From: Candidatus Fraserbacteria bacterium
Lineage (GTDB): Bacteria > Bipolaricaulota > Bipolaricaulia > RBG-16-55-9 > JAJCYT01
NCBI GenBank assembly: GCA_029262795.1
Contig: JAJCYT010000023.1
Span: forward strand, 25,955-89,954
DNA length: 64,000 bases
Reading direction: 5' to 3'
A program made the position numbers and the translations under genes. Shown here piece after piece: positions 27,442 to 35,208 of the stretch. Numbering within the stretch: position 1 is the first letter of the stretch; every line of letters starts with the position of its first letter. The notes below the pieces were generated by a model. The model was given only the letters and a program-made list of their open reading frames with translations. It was not told the DNA's origin and searched no databases.

Positions 27442-29376
27442 ATGGGTGAAGGCGAACGGCGTCTTGCCGCTATTATGTTTACAGATCTGGTTGGGTACTC
27501 AGCTCTTACCCAGCAGAATGAGGCATTGGCTCTGGAGCTTGTAAATACAAAACGCCAGTTGCTCAATCCATTACTAGATCAACATAAAGGCACGTTGATC
27601 AAAACAATGGGAGACGGGTTTTTGGTCGAGTTCTCAAGCGCACTCCAAGCTGTTCAATGCGCCATGGGAGTTCAGAGCATGCTCCAAGGCTACAACAGCT
27701 CTCAAGCTCATGAGCGTAAGATAAATCTTCGCATCGGAATTCACCTAGGTGATGTTGAATTTCGAGATAGCGATGTCTTTGGGGACGGCGTCAACATTGC
27801 ATCACGCATTGAGCCACTCGCGGAACCAGGTGGGATATGCATTTCAGAAGATGTTGCCCGCCAGGTTCGCAACAAAGTTGATGTTGATTTAGAAAGCTTA
27901 GGGCACCCCGAACTTAAGAATATCGAAGGGAGCTTTGAGGTTTTCAAACTCAAACTTCAAGCTGCAACGCCCGCACAATCGGAAAGCAGAGATCTTTCAA
28001 AATCTATCGCAGTTCTCCCCTTTGAGAACATGAGTGCCGATCCCGACAATGAGTATTTTTCAGATGGCATTACTGAAGATATCATCGCACAGCTAGCCAA
28101 GATTGGAGATTTGAAGGTCATTTCCCGCACCTCGATAATGAAGTACAAAAACACCCAACGAAACCTCCGTGAAGTGGGAGCTGAATTGGGTGTCGGGACT
28201 GTGCTCGAAGGTAGCGTCCGCAGAGCTGGTAATGATGTGCGAATTGTCGCTCAGCTCATCAAGACTGAGACGGACGAACATCTCTGGGCAGATACCTATG
28301 ATCGAGAGTTAACAAATATTTTTGAAATTCAGAGCGACGTGGCAAAGCAGATCGCCGCTGCCCTAAAAGCTCATGTATCAAGTGAAGTTGAAGCTCGGAT
28401 TGAGCAAAAGCCGACCCAGAATATTGAGGCATATCAGCTTTATCTTCAAGGTGTTGAGCTTTGGAATCAGCGTGACCTTGACTCTCTCAGCAAAGCAAAA
28501 GAGATATTTGAAAAAGCCATCGAGTTAGATCCTGATTATGCGTTGGCCTATGTCGGCTTGGCCAATGTCAATCAAACATTTTCCAATTTTGCCCAAGTTC
28601 CCCCCAGGGAACTCTATCCTGAATCGATCAAGGCACTTGAACGCGCCCTTGAAATTGATCCGAGTCTTGGGGAAGCAATAGCAACTCGGGCTACGATCAA
28701 GGCCACATACGAGTGGGATTGGGAGGGTGCAGAAGCGGACTTCAAGCGCGCAATTGAAATGACACCCAACGCAGCCAACATCTATTACTGGTATGGATTC
28801 ACCATCCAGCATCAAGGAAGAGGAGAAGAGGCCATTAATCTTCTAGAGCAAGCTTTGGAACTCGATCCGCTATCACTGATGATTCAGCTCAATATCATTC
28901 GTTACAGGTATCAACTTTCGAAGTCAGAAATAGAGATTGAGAAAACAAGAGATTTTCTCGCTCAACATCCCCATTTTGGAATGGCCAAGTTCTATCTAGC
29001 CATAGCGCTGACGACTCACGGCAAATATGATGAAGCGCTGAGAATGCTCGAAAAGATAATCGAAGAAGATGCAATATCACCGAGCATCACCACGTTCTCT
29101 GCGTTTAATGCCGCAAAACTCGGAGACCGCGGCAAGGCTTTCGAACATTTAAGCCATTTGCTCGAACAGTTCTCAGATACCTACGTCTCGCCAGCATTCA
29201 TTGCGCTTGCTTATTTGGGGCTTGAGGATTACGAAAAAGCGCTGGACTGGTTTTACAAAGGCTATGAACTGAAAGATGACTGGCTTCGAGTTATCAACAT
29301 AGGCTCATTTTATGATCCAATTCGAGAGCATCCTAGATTCCAAGAATTACTACAGAAAATAGGTTTAGCAGACTGA
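27442..29376 (+). CDS. Class III adenylate cyclase with TolB/FlgO-like and TPR domains
   Basis: 644 residues from ATG 27442 (AAAGGAG six bases upstream; an earlier in-frame ATG lacks it). Residues ~5-180 are a class III nucleotide cyclase domain: AIMFTDLVGYSAL (metal Asp), LIKTMGDGFLVEF (adenine-selecting Lys and second metal Asp), DVFGDGVNIASRIEP (Asn and Arg of the transition state). All catalytic residues are present, so it should make cAMP. Residues ~190-325 are the domain IAVLPFENMSADPDNEYFS to DEHLWADTYDRE found in many such cyclases, and ~345-644 are TPR repeats. No membrane segment. Cytosolic; regulation by TPR partners is inferred. Confidence 0.92.
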   Translation: MGEGERRLAAIMFTDLVGYSALTQQNEALALELVNTKRQLLNPLLDQHKGTLIKTMGDGFLVEFSSALQAVQCAMGVQSMLQGYNSSQAHERKINLRIGIHLGDVEFRDSDVFGDGVNIASRIEPLAEPGGICISEDVARQVRNKVDVDLESLGHPELKNIEGSFEVFKLKLQAATPAQSESRDLSKSIAVLPFENMSADPDNEYFSDGITEDIIAQLAKIGDLKVISRTSIMKYKNTQRNLREVGAELGVGTVLEGSVRRAGNDVRIVAQLIKTETDEHLWADTYDRELTNIFEIQSDVAKQIAAALKAHVSSEVEARIEQKPTQNIEAYQLYLQGVELWNQRDLDSLSKAKEIFEKAIELDPDYALAYVGLANVNQTFSNFAQVPPRELYPESIKALERALEIDPSLGEAIATRATIKATYEWDWEGAEADFKRAIEMTPNAANIYYWYGFTIQHQGRGEEAINLLEQALELDPLSLMIQLNIIRYRYQLSKSEIEIEKTRDFLAQHPHFGMAKFYLAIALTTHGKYDEALRMLEKIIEEDAISPSITTFSAFNAAKLGDRGKAFEHLSHLLEQFSDTYVSPAFIALAYLGLEDYEKALDWFYKGYELKDDWLRVINIGSFYDPIREHPRFQELLQKIGLAD

Positions 29377-29460
29377 TGACTTCCGAACGCCTCCTCGCCG
29401 CTATTATGTTCACAGATCTGGTCGGCTTTTGGCTCTCACCCGGCAGAACAAGGCTGGACT
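29376..29460 (+). pseudogene. Truncated, frameshifted 5' remnant of a second adenylate cyclase gene
   Basis: Starts with ATG overlapping the stop of the intact cyclase (TGATG). It encodes MTSERLLAAIMFTDLVGF, very close to the start of the intact enzyme; a one-base loss then shifts the frame, but in the other frame ALTRQNKAG continues the match to ALTQQNEAL. Homology ends at about 29460. A tandem paralogue was therefore lost, leaving its first ~30 codons. Confidence 0.8.
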
Positions 29461-29528
29461 GTAAGTACTGCCTTTGCCGCCGTGCCGTGAAACATCCGTC
29501 ATCAAACTGTTTCATGCAATCGCAAACA

Positions 29529-29654
29529 TGTCCCATAAGTTAATTATGGGACATTCGCTTACTCACTGAAACCCGCTTAGTATCGAACTTTCTTGTCATT
29601 GTCGTTTGGCAATTTACTGTCCCATAACATGCTATTTTGCGTAGTTATGGGACA
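29529..29654. repeat. TGTCCC-type inverted repeats, sites 2 and 3 (composite)
   Basis: Site 2 (29529-29553): TGTCCCATAA-N5-TTATGGGACA, perfect. After a ~64-bp spacer, site 3 (29618-29654): TGTCCCATAA-N17-TTATGGGACA, perfect arms. The pair arrangement recurs at 31395-31527. The 29461-29879 gap contains these, a terminator and no gene. Confidence 0.75.
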
Positions 29655-29787
29655 ACATCAACCAAATTTCAGATCAGAAAAAACAGGGTATTTTTCATTC
29701 ACAATCGTCCAATTTCGAGGTCTATCGAATTGCCTAAGAATTGGCGTTTAAGGCTTTGTAGAACAACTCTCGTCATGAAACAAATAG

Positions 29788-29818
29788 AGCAGACCGAGGG
29801 GAATTCCCTTGGTCTGCC
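29788..29818 (-). terminator. Hairpin terminator of the NHL propeller gene
   Basis: GCAGACCGAGGG / CCCTTGGTCTGC around GAATT; one G-T pair. On the minus strand it is followed by TCTATTTGTTT. Confidence 0.6.
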
Positions 29819-29879
29819 CTTGAATCCAATCAAGTTCGTTGACCAACGATATAAGTTCTATTGCGTAGGGCTTCCGAGA

Positions 29880-31157
29880 TCAAAGCCCGCCACAGAACTT
29901 CTGAATCCGGTGGTTCCTCGAATCAAGCACATACACAGTGCCTAGATCCACCGCCAAACCACCCATCATGCCAAAGTCAATCCCTTGGCTCATGCCGCTG
30001 CTAAACTGACCATTGCCCGTGCCAACGCTCCCCCACTTGGCGACAAACTGGCCAGTGGTGTCAAATTTCTGAATGCGGTAATTGCCATTATCAAAGACAA
30101 AGACATTGCCAAAGAGGTCTACCGACAAATCTCTGGGGCCACGCCACCCAAACTGTCCATCACCGCTGCCTTTGCTGCCCCACGTGGTCAGCAAAGTGCC
30201 ATTGGCGTCATACTTGTGGATTTTGTTGTTCGTGGGGTCGGTCGTATAAATGTTACCTTCAATGTCCACAGCTATACCAGAGGGGTCATAACTAGAGCCT
30301 GAGAGATTAAACACCCATTTGCGCAGGAAGTTGCCATTGTTGTCAAATTTTTGAATGTTGCTCAAGTTAGTGGCATAAACGTTGCCTTCAGTGTCCACGG
30401 CCAAACTGCCGGGAGATCCCCAAAATTGACCATCGCTACTGCCATGACTGCCCCATTTGGTAACGAATTTACCATTGGCGTCGAGCTTCTGAATCCCGCT
30501 CATATCCTGATCAGCGATAAAGATGTTGCCTGAGCCGTCTATGACCATATCGTTCGCAATGCGAAACTTGCCATCCCCGCTGCCGGAAGTATCCCACTTG
30601 GCAAGTAGCACACCATTGGGGTCATACTTCTTGATGCCATCAAAAAATTCCACCTTCGGTTGCCCGCCGACAAATTCTGATGTGATTTGGTGCCCGGCAA
30701 TATAGACGTTGCCCACATGATCCACCGCTAGAGCCGTGTCTGGCGAATGCCACTTGCTGACGAAAGTGCCCGGCGCAGCCTTTTCAACCGGCAAGAGAAA
30801 TCCTACCCATTCGATGCACTCCACCGGAAGCGAAGCTTCAGGATCATCGCCCATGAGAGGTGGTCTGACGGATTCAGCCGTGATCCACATTTGAATCAGG
30901 CTTAGGATGGATTCATCCGTAATCACTTCACCATCGGGCATGGCCTCGCCCAGAATCCATATCTGTATGGCGTTGAGAATTTCAGTGTCATCCAGCACGC
31001 GGTTTTGATTTTCATCCAAAGCGGAAGCCATTGTTTGAACTTGCTGGTCAACACTGGATTGTGCGTTGGAAATGAGATCGAATGGCGCAAGCAATAATGT
31101 CAAGCACAATAAGCTTGTAATGATTGAGTAACGAAACGTTTGGAAAACCTGCCTCAT
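29880..31157 (-). CDS. Secreted NHL-repeat beta-propeller with dockerin-like N-terminal module
   Basis: 425 residues, ATG with AAAGGG. Signal peptide of ~32 residues ending in SNAQS. Residues ~45-95 form a dockerin/EF-hand-like pair, DENQNRVLDDTE and GEVITDESILSLIQMW, equivalent to the module in the 6888 protein. Residues ~135-425 contain six NHL blades with the repeat pattern G-x-x-x-x-D-x-x-G-N-V/I-Y/F-V-x-D ... I-Q-K-F-D ... K-W-G-S-x-G-x-G-D/N-G-Q-F. Extracellular binding or scaffold role is inferred. It lies between the two composite TGTCCC repeats and in opposite orientation to the cyclase. Confidence 0.85.
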   Translation of the reverse strand: MRQVFQTFRYSIITSLLCLTLLLAPFDLISNAQSSVDQQVQTMASALDENQNRVLDDTEILNAIQIWILGEAMPDGEVITDESILSLIQMWITAESVRPPLMGDDPEASLPVECIEWVGFLLPVEKAAPGTFVSKWHSPDTALAVDHVGNVYIAGHQITSEFVGGQPKVEFFDGIKKYDPNGVLLAKWDTSGSGDGKFRIANDMVIDGSGNIFIADQDMSGIQKLDANGKFVTKWGSHGSSDGQFWGSPGSLAVDTEGNVYATNLSNIQKFDNNGNFLRKWVFNLSGSSYDPSGIAVDIEGNIYTTDPTNNKIHKYDANGTLLTTWGSKGSGDGQFGWRGPRDLSVDLFGNVFVFDNGNYRIQKFDTTGQFVAKWGSVGTGNGQFSSGMSQGIDFGMMGGLAVDLGTVYVLDSRNHRIQKFCGGL

Positions 31158-31394
31158 GAAAACCCTTTCGAGATTCTAACCCTGAGCCACTGGATTTAAG
31201 TTGATGGAGTTCTTAGAACAATTCTTTGTCGGAGGAGTGACTGAGTGTGAGGCGTGGGAAGATCCCTGGTCACAAATGAGCAAAATCATCAGGAACGAGG
31301 AGTCGAAAGATGACAGCCAAAACACCGCACTGGTTACAATTTCTATTTCCAGCCATTATACCCGTATGCTCCAACTAATACATGCATCCACAAA

Positions 31395-31527
31395 TGTCCC
31401 ATAAATCAATTATGGGACACCTATCAAAACCCAAGAATCTGCTTAAATTCTAGCTTTCTTCTGATCTAACATTTCGATCTTGATTTCAGCTGTCCCAAAA
31501 CTGGGTATTTATGGCAGATAGGGGACA
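31395..31527. repeat. TGTCCC-type inverted repeats, sites 4 and 5 (composite)
   Basis: Site 4 (31395-31419): TGTCCCATAA-N5-TTATGGGACA, perfect. After ~71 bp, site 5 (31491-31527) is a 37-bp degenerate pair, TGTCCCAAAA ... AGGGGACA. Same 25 bp + spacer + 37 bp layout as sites 2-3. The 31158-31618 gap holds no other feature except a possible 22-codon ORF at ~31309. Confidence 0.7.
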
Positions 31528-31618
31528 AAGTATTTATGTTATTTCCCGTAATCTATATTATCTACCTGGAAAGAATTAGTGTTCTAATTTCTCTTACTGT
31601 TTGAGACAGGAGGCATCG

Positions 31619-31813
31619 ATGACACCGTTACGATTCACGCTGATTTATTGGATGAGCGACAACCAATGGCAGGGCAAACTGATGGAACATCCAGATATTC
31701 GAGCCGAGGCTGACAGTTTGGAAGCGCTCCAGCACGCCATTAAAATCAATTTCATGCAAAAAGTGATGGCTGACGTTCCAGAGGACCATGCTGTCCGTAC
31801 GATTATGATTTAA
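31619..31813 (+). CDS. HicB-like small protein
   Basis: 64 residues from ATG 31619, with AGGAGG at 31608-31613. The sequence TLIYWMSDNQWQGKLMEHPDIRAEADSLEALQ resembles the partially degraded RNase H fold of HicB-type antitoxins and related HicB-like orphan proteins. No HicA toxin (small double-stranded-RNA-binding-like protein) is adjacent on either strand, and no C-terminal DNA-binding domain is present. It is best called an orphan HicB-like protein of unknown role. Confidence 0.65.
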   Translation: MTPLRFTLIYWMSDNQWQGKLMEHPDIRAEADSLEALQHAIKINFMQKVMADVPEDHAVRTIMI

Positions 31814-31896
31814 GCGCCTTCTGCTTTAAAATTCGCAAAACTCACTGAAATCATTACAATTGATAATTATTTAAACTCATTTTGTAAAGGGCTTTG

Positions 31897-32496
31897 ATGA
31901 ACAACCGAAGATTACGACGCAGCAAACATGTGAATTATAAGTACGATGCAGATATTAAATCTGAGACCACACTGTACGACCTTGTGGAGTCGAAAGAAAA
32001 ACCGATGATTTTGATTCTGGATCAAATCACGGACCCGCACAACTTGGGTGCCAGTATGCGCAGCGCCGACGCTGCGGGTGCGGATGTGGTGGTTGTGCCG
32101 CGTAATCGTTCGGCTTCGTTAAACACCACGGTACGACGGATTGCCAGTGGTGCGGCTGAAAGCATCGCCTATGTTGAAGTCACCAACCTGGCCAGAATGA
32201 TGCGCGAATTAAAGCAATATGGCGTGTTTGTGCTCGGCACTGCCGATGAAGCTGAAAAATCAGTTTACGACGTGGATTTGGACTGCCCCCTAGCCTTGGT
32301 TATGGGATCAGAAGACGAAGGCCTGCGCCGCCTCACCCAGGAAACGTGTGATGAACTGGTGCATATTCCCATGTTTGGCGCGGTATCCTGCCTCAATGTG
32401 TCCGTGGCGGCAGGCGTATGCCTGTTTGAAGCACGTCGTCAACGCGGGGCCACCCCTGTGCCTCAAGGCCGTAGCCTGAAGCTAAAAAAACCGTAA
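31897..32496 (+). CDS. SpoU/TrmH-family RNA 2'-O-methyltransferase (RlmB-like), short form
   Basis: 199 residues. The SPOUT knot motifs are intact: motif 1 DQITDPHNLGASMRSADAAG with the catalytic Asn and Arg, motif 2 LVMGSEDEGLRRL, motif 3 IPMFGAVSCLNVSVAAGVCLFE. It uses S-adenosylmethionine to methylate ribose of rRNA or tRNA. RlmB proteins are ~245 residues with an N-terminal L30e-like RNA-binding domain; here only ~35 residues precede the knot, so substrate binding must differ. ATG 31897 follows AAAGGG. Target RNA unknown. Confidence 0.88.
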   Translation: MNNRRLRRSKHVNYKYDADIKSETTLYDLVESKEKPMILILDQITDPHNLGASMRSADAAGADVVVVPRNRSASLNTTVRRIASGAAESIAYVEVTNLARMMRELKQYGVFVLGTADEAEKSVYDVDLDCPLALVMGSEDEGLRRLTQETCDELVHIPMFGAVSCLNVSVAAGVCLFEARRQRGATPVPQGRSLKLKKP

Positions 32497-32658
32497 CCCA
32501 CTGGTTGGATTCTAAAACAAAGAACCAAACAGGATAAGGCTTTTAGGCTCACTCCGCCAAACTATTTTTTATAAATCCCTTCGATACTGTTGACCACATC
32601 AACGGCTATATAGTCTTATGTGGAGACAAGTGTCTTTTAAACATCTGTACTGAGTTTA

Positions 32659-32687
32659 TTGACATTCCCATTCTATTATGATATCCT
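32659..32687 (+). promoter_or_regulatory. Strong sigma70-type promoter of the cold-shock gene
   Basis: Consensus TTGACA (32659-32664), 17 bp, TATCCT (32682-32687). Transcription would start near 32694. Confidence 0.65.
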
Positions 32688-32693
32688 GTTGTT

Positions 32694-32858
32694 TAGTCTG
32701 CAGTTTGAAAGGACACACCTATCAGTTAGTCGTTTCACTCCCATGAAGTATGGACAACTAAGACACAGGAACAGAAACCCCTATGTTGTGTTTCCCCTTC
32801 CATGTGACACATTGCCGTACATTCAAATTTTTTCGCAGACTGAAGGAGGACACACATC
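32694..32858 (+). promoter_or_regulatory. Long 5' leader of the cold-shock mRNA
   Basis: About 165 nt between the predicted start and ATG, like the long structured leaders of E. coli cspA-type mRNAs that act as temperature sensors. It ends in AAGGAGG before the ATG. Structure was not computed. Confidence 0.4.
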
Positions 32859-33062
32859 ATGGCAAAAGGTACCGTTAAATGGTTTAACGATTCCAAAGGT
32901 TTCGGCTTCATCCAACAGGATGATGGCGGCGAAGACGTCTTTGCACACTATTCCAGCATTGCTGCTGAAGGTTACAAATCTTTGAACGAAGGTCAGGCTG
33001 TTGAGTTTGACGTCGAACAAGATGGCAAAGGTTTGCGCGCCGTTAACATCAAACCTGTATAA
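32859..33062 (+). CDS. Cold-shock domain protein (CspA family)
   Basis: 67 residues, the typical length. Both RNA-binding motifs are present: KGFGFIQ (RNP1) and DVFAHYS (RNP2), within the single OB-fold. It binds single-stranded RNA/DNA and acts as an RNA chaperone. Strong promoter, long leader and an intrinsic terminator just downstream make it a monocistronic, probably abundant transcript. Confidence 0.97.
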   Translation: MAKGTVKWFNDSKGFGFIQQDDGGEDVFAHYSSIAAEGYKSLNEGQAVEFDVEQDGKGLRAVNIKPV

Positions 33063-33085
33063 AACCATTTTAAAATCGAACTAGA

Positions 33086-33123
33086 AAAAGGCGTCATCTC
33101 CGGATGGCGCCTTTTCTTTTTTT
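33086..33123 (+). terminator. Intrinsic terminator of the cold-shock gene
   Basis: Stem AAAAGGCGTCATC / GATGGCGCCTTTT followed by CTTTTTTT. Confidence 0.9.
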
Positions 33124-33131
33124 ACCTTCAA

Positions 33132-33226
33132 CTAGAACCAAGTATCACATTAAAGAATCACCCTACGCAGTCTAATCGTGCCCTCTTAATGATTTAAGAG
33201 GGTTGGGAGATTAGAAGCCTTTAATC
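33132..33226 (+). repeat. Dispersed intergenic palindromic repeat, short-loop variant
   Basis: CTAGAACCAAG, AAGAATCA, CGCAGTCTAATCGTGCCCTCTTAA, loop TGAT, TTAAGAGGGTTGGGAGATTAG, AAGCCTTTAA. Paired changes (A-T for G-C) on both sides of the stem preserve base pairing, which argues for selection or mobility of the folded form. Confidence 0.75.
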
Positions 33227-33289
33227 TTTTTTAAAATTCTTGACTCTCCCAACTTGCCAACCCCCAATCCCTTTCTCTACGATAGCCCC

Positions 33290-34132
33290 ATGAGTGATTA
33301 CAACGTTGAGCGCATGACCAAAGATGAAATCAAACTGGCTGTGGATTGGGCCGCACGCGAAGGCTGGAACCCTGGAGCCAATGATGCCGACTGCTTTCAC
33401 GCCATCGACCCCAAAGGCTTTTTCAAAGGCACACTTAATGGCGAAACCATCGGCTGTGCTTCGGCTCTGATTTATGACGACAAGTTCGCCTTTTGCGGAT
33501 TTTACATCGTGGACCCAGAGCATCGCGCTAGTGGGTACGGCATCCAGATCACCCGTGCACGATTGGACTACATCGGCGATCGAAATGCGGGACTCGACGG
33601 TGTGGTCGATATGCAGGACAAGTACGCACGATTGGGTTATGAAATGGCGCATCGAAGCATTCGATATGCGCATACGCCCACTGAATCCAAGGACGTTTAC
33701 CCGCAAATTATCCCTGTTGGTCAAGTGCCTTTTTATGATCTGGTCGATTTTGATGCCAAACATTTTTTCGCTCGTAGAGAATCCTTTCTCGATTGCTGGT
33801 TGAATCAGTCCACGCACACTGGCCTGGCGCTGGTCGATGATGGAACTTTGAAGGGCTATGGCCTCATCCGCAAATGCGAAACAGGTCACAAAATTGGACC
33901 GTTGTTCGCTGACGATGCTGAAGTCGCTGAAGCACTCTATCAAGCCTTGTGCAATCACGGACTCAACGAACCTGTGTATCTGGACATTCCCGAACCAAAC
34001 ACTGCTGGCATCGAGATGGCCAAGCGTTACGAAATGGACTACGTGTTCGAGTGCGGGCGCATGTATCTCAAGGACGATCCTGGCCTGCCGTTGCAAAATA
34101 TCTTTGGTATTACCACATTTGAAGCAGGTTGA
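33290..34132 (+). CDS. GNAT-family acetyltransferase with C-terminal GNAT-like domain
   Basis: 280 residues from ATG 33290. The N-terminal half shows the GNAT acetyl-CoA region (FCGFYIVDPEHRASGYGIQIT, equivalent to R-x-x-G-x-G/A). The C-terminal half resembles the Acetyltransf_18 type (GLALVDDGTLKGYGLIRKC, IGPLFADDAEVAEALY), so it is a two-domain GNAT as in many uncharacterised acetyltransferases. There is no Shine-Dalgarno; TACGAT at 33278-33283 with TTGCCA 18 bp upstream places transcription start at the ATG, suggesting leaderless translation. Overlaps puuE by one base. Confidence 0.82.
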   Translation: MSDYNVERMTKDEIKLAVDWAAREGWNPGANDADCFHAIDPKGFFKGTLNGETIGCASALIYDDKFAFCGFYIVDPEHRASGYGIQITRARLDYIGDRNAGLDGVVDMQDKYARLGYEMAHRSIRYAHTPTESKDVYPQIIPVGQVPFYDLVDFDAKHFFARRESFLDCWLNQSTHTGLALVDDGTLKGYGLIRKCETGHKIGPLFADDAEVAEALYQALCNHGLNEPVYLDIPEPNTAGIEMAKRYEMDYVFECGRMYLKDDPGLPLQNIFGITTFEAG

Positions 34133-35028
34133 TGTCAATGACCGAACAACGTGATCTGATTGGCTATGGCAAAAATCCACCGCATCCCAAGTGGCCTAAT
34201 GATGCGAGGTTGGCTCTCAACTTCGTCATCAATTATGAAGAAGGCGCGGAGCGTACGCCTCTGCTTGGCGACTCGCACTCTGAAACGTACGGCGGTGAGT
34301 TTCCACTTGCGCCCAAGCCTGAAGGGATGCGCAACTTGAGCATGGAATCGCTGTTCGAGTACGGCAGTCGAGCAGGCATCTGGCGCTTGTTTCGCTTGTT
34401 CGAGCAACACCAATTGCCCGTCACCGTATTTGCCACGGGACTCGCACTGAAACTGAACCCCGACGTCGGCCATTACTGCGCCGAACACGGACACGAAATT
34501 GCAGGCCATGGCTGGCGTTGGATCGACTACGCCAACATGCCCGTTGACGAAGAACGTCAACACATTCAACAAACCATCGACATCATCAAGGAGATCATGG
34601 GCATCCCGCCTGTCGGTTGGTATACAGGTCGCCGCAGCGCTAACACGCGCCCATTGCTGATGGAGCTAGGCGGCTTCCTCTACGACAGTGAGAGCTATGC
34701 CGACGACCTACCCTACACCATCACAATGAACGACCAGGATCATTTGATTATCCCCTACACCCTGGACTGCAACGACTTCCGCTACGTCACCAGCCCAGGT
34801 TTTTCCCACAGCAACGATTTTTTTATTCACCTCAAAGATTCTTTTGATTTCCTTTACAAAGAAGGCAATACCACCCCAAAGATGATGACCATCGGCCTCC
34901 ACCCCCGCATCAGTGGCCGACCTGCAAGAGCCGCCGCCCTGAACCGATTTTTAGACTACGCCAAAAGTTTTGAAAAAGTATGGGTTTGCAGGCGAGATGA
35001 AATTGCACGTCATTGGTTGTCAACATAA
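34132..35028 (+). CDS. puuE: Polysaccharide deacetylase-family allantoinase (PuuE-like)
   Basis: 298 residues. FVINYEEGAERTPLLGDSHSE, the YEEG motif of the PuuE branch, and VTVFATGLAL, HGHEIAGHGWRW, GWYTGRRSANTRPLL, DDLPY and GLHPRISGRPAR mark the NodB/CE4-like barrel of the metal-independent allantoinase group, which hydrolyses allantoin to allantoate in urate breakdown. No other urate genes are in the window, so amidase activity on a related substrate is possible. The start ATG overlaps the GNAT stop (TGATG); ATG 34138 is an alternative. A diverged copy of its 3' end lies at 38815-39021. Confidence 0.82.
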   Translation: MSMTEQRDLIGYGKNPPHPKWPNDARLALNFVINYEEGAERTPLLGDSHSETYGGEFPLAPKPEGMRNLSMESLFEYGSRAGIWRLFRLFEQHQLPVTVFATGLALKLNPDVGHYCAEHGHEIAGHGWRWIDYANMPVDEERQHIQQTIDIIKEIMGIPPVGWYTGRRSANTRPLLMELGGFLYDSESYADDLPYTITMNDQDHLIIPYTLDCNDFRYVTSPGFSHSNDFFIHLKDSFDFLYKEGNTTPKMMTIGLHPRISGRPARAAALNRFLDYAKSFEKVWVCRRDEIARHWLST

Positions 35029-35208
35029 ACATCTCAAATTAGAACCTTATTAATTGGCTGTGTTTACTCTATTTTGTAAAGGGTTGGGTACCCTATCAGC
35101 GTATTGGTCATGTTATGAAGCGGTTGTAGTGTCACCTAAATAGTTGTTCACATTGGGTACGGTTAATGAATGTAAGTTGCTTCTAGTGAATCAGCACCAT
35201 TCGTTCTC

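Noticed and set aside
31309..31377. 22-codon ORF with AGGAG upstream between the NHL gene and site 4
   Set aside because: Begins plausibly but is too short and matches nothing; possibly a gene remnant, not supportable.
29529..31527. Integron attC sites
   Set aside because: The TGTCCC palindromes lack RYYYAAC/GTTRRRY core sites and no integrase gene is in the window.
31619..31813. HicAB toxin-antitoxin system
   Set aside because: Only a HicB-like protein is present; no HicA toxin gene lies beside it.
33221..34180. 319-codon minus-strand open frame
   Set aside because: Antisense to the GNAT gene, which has clear family motifs.
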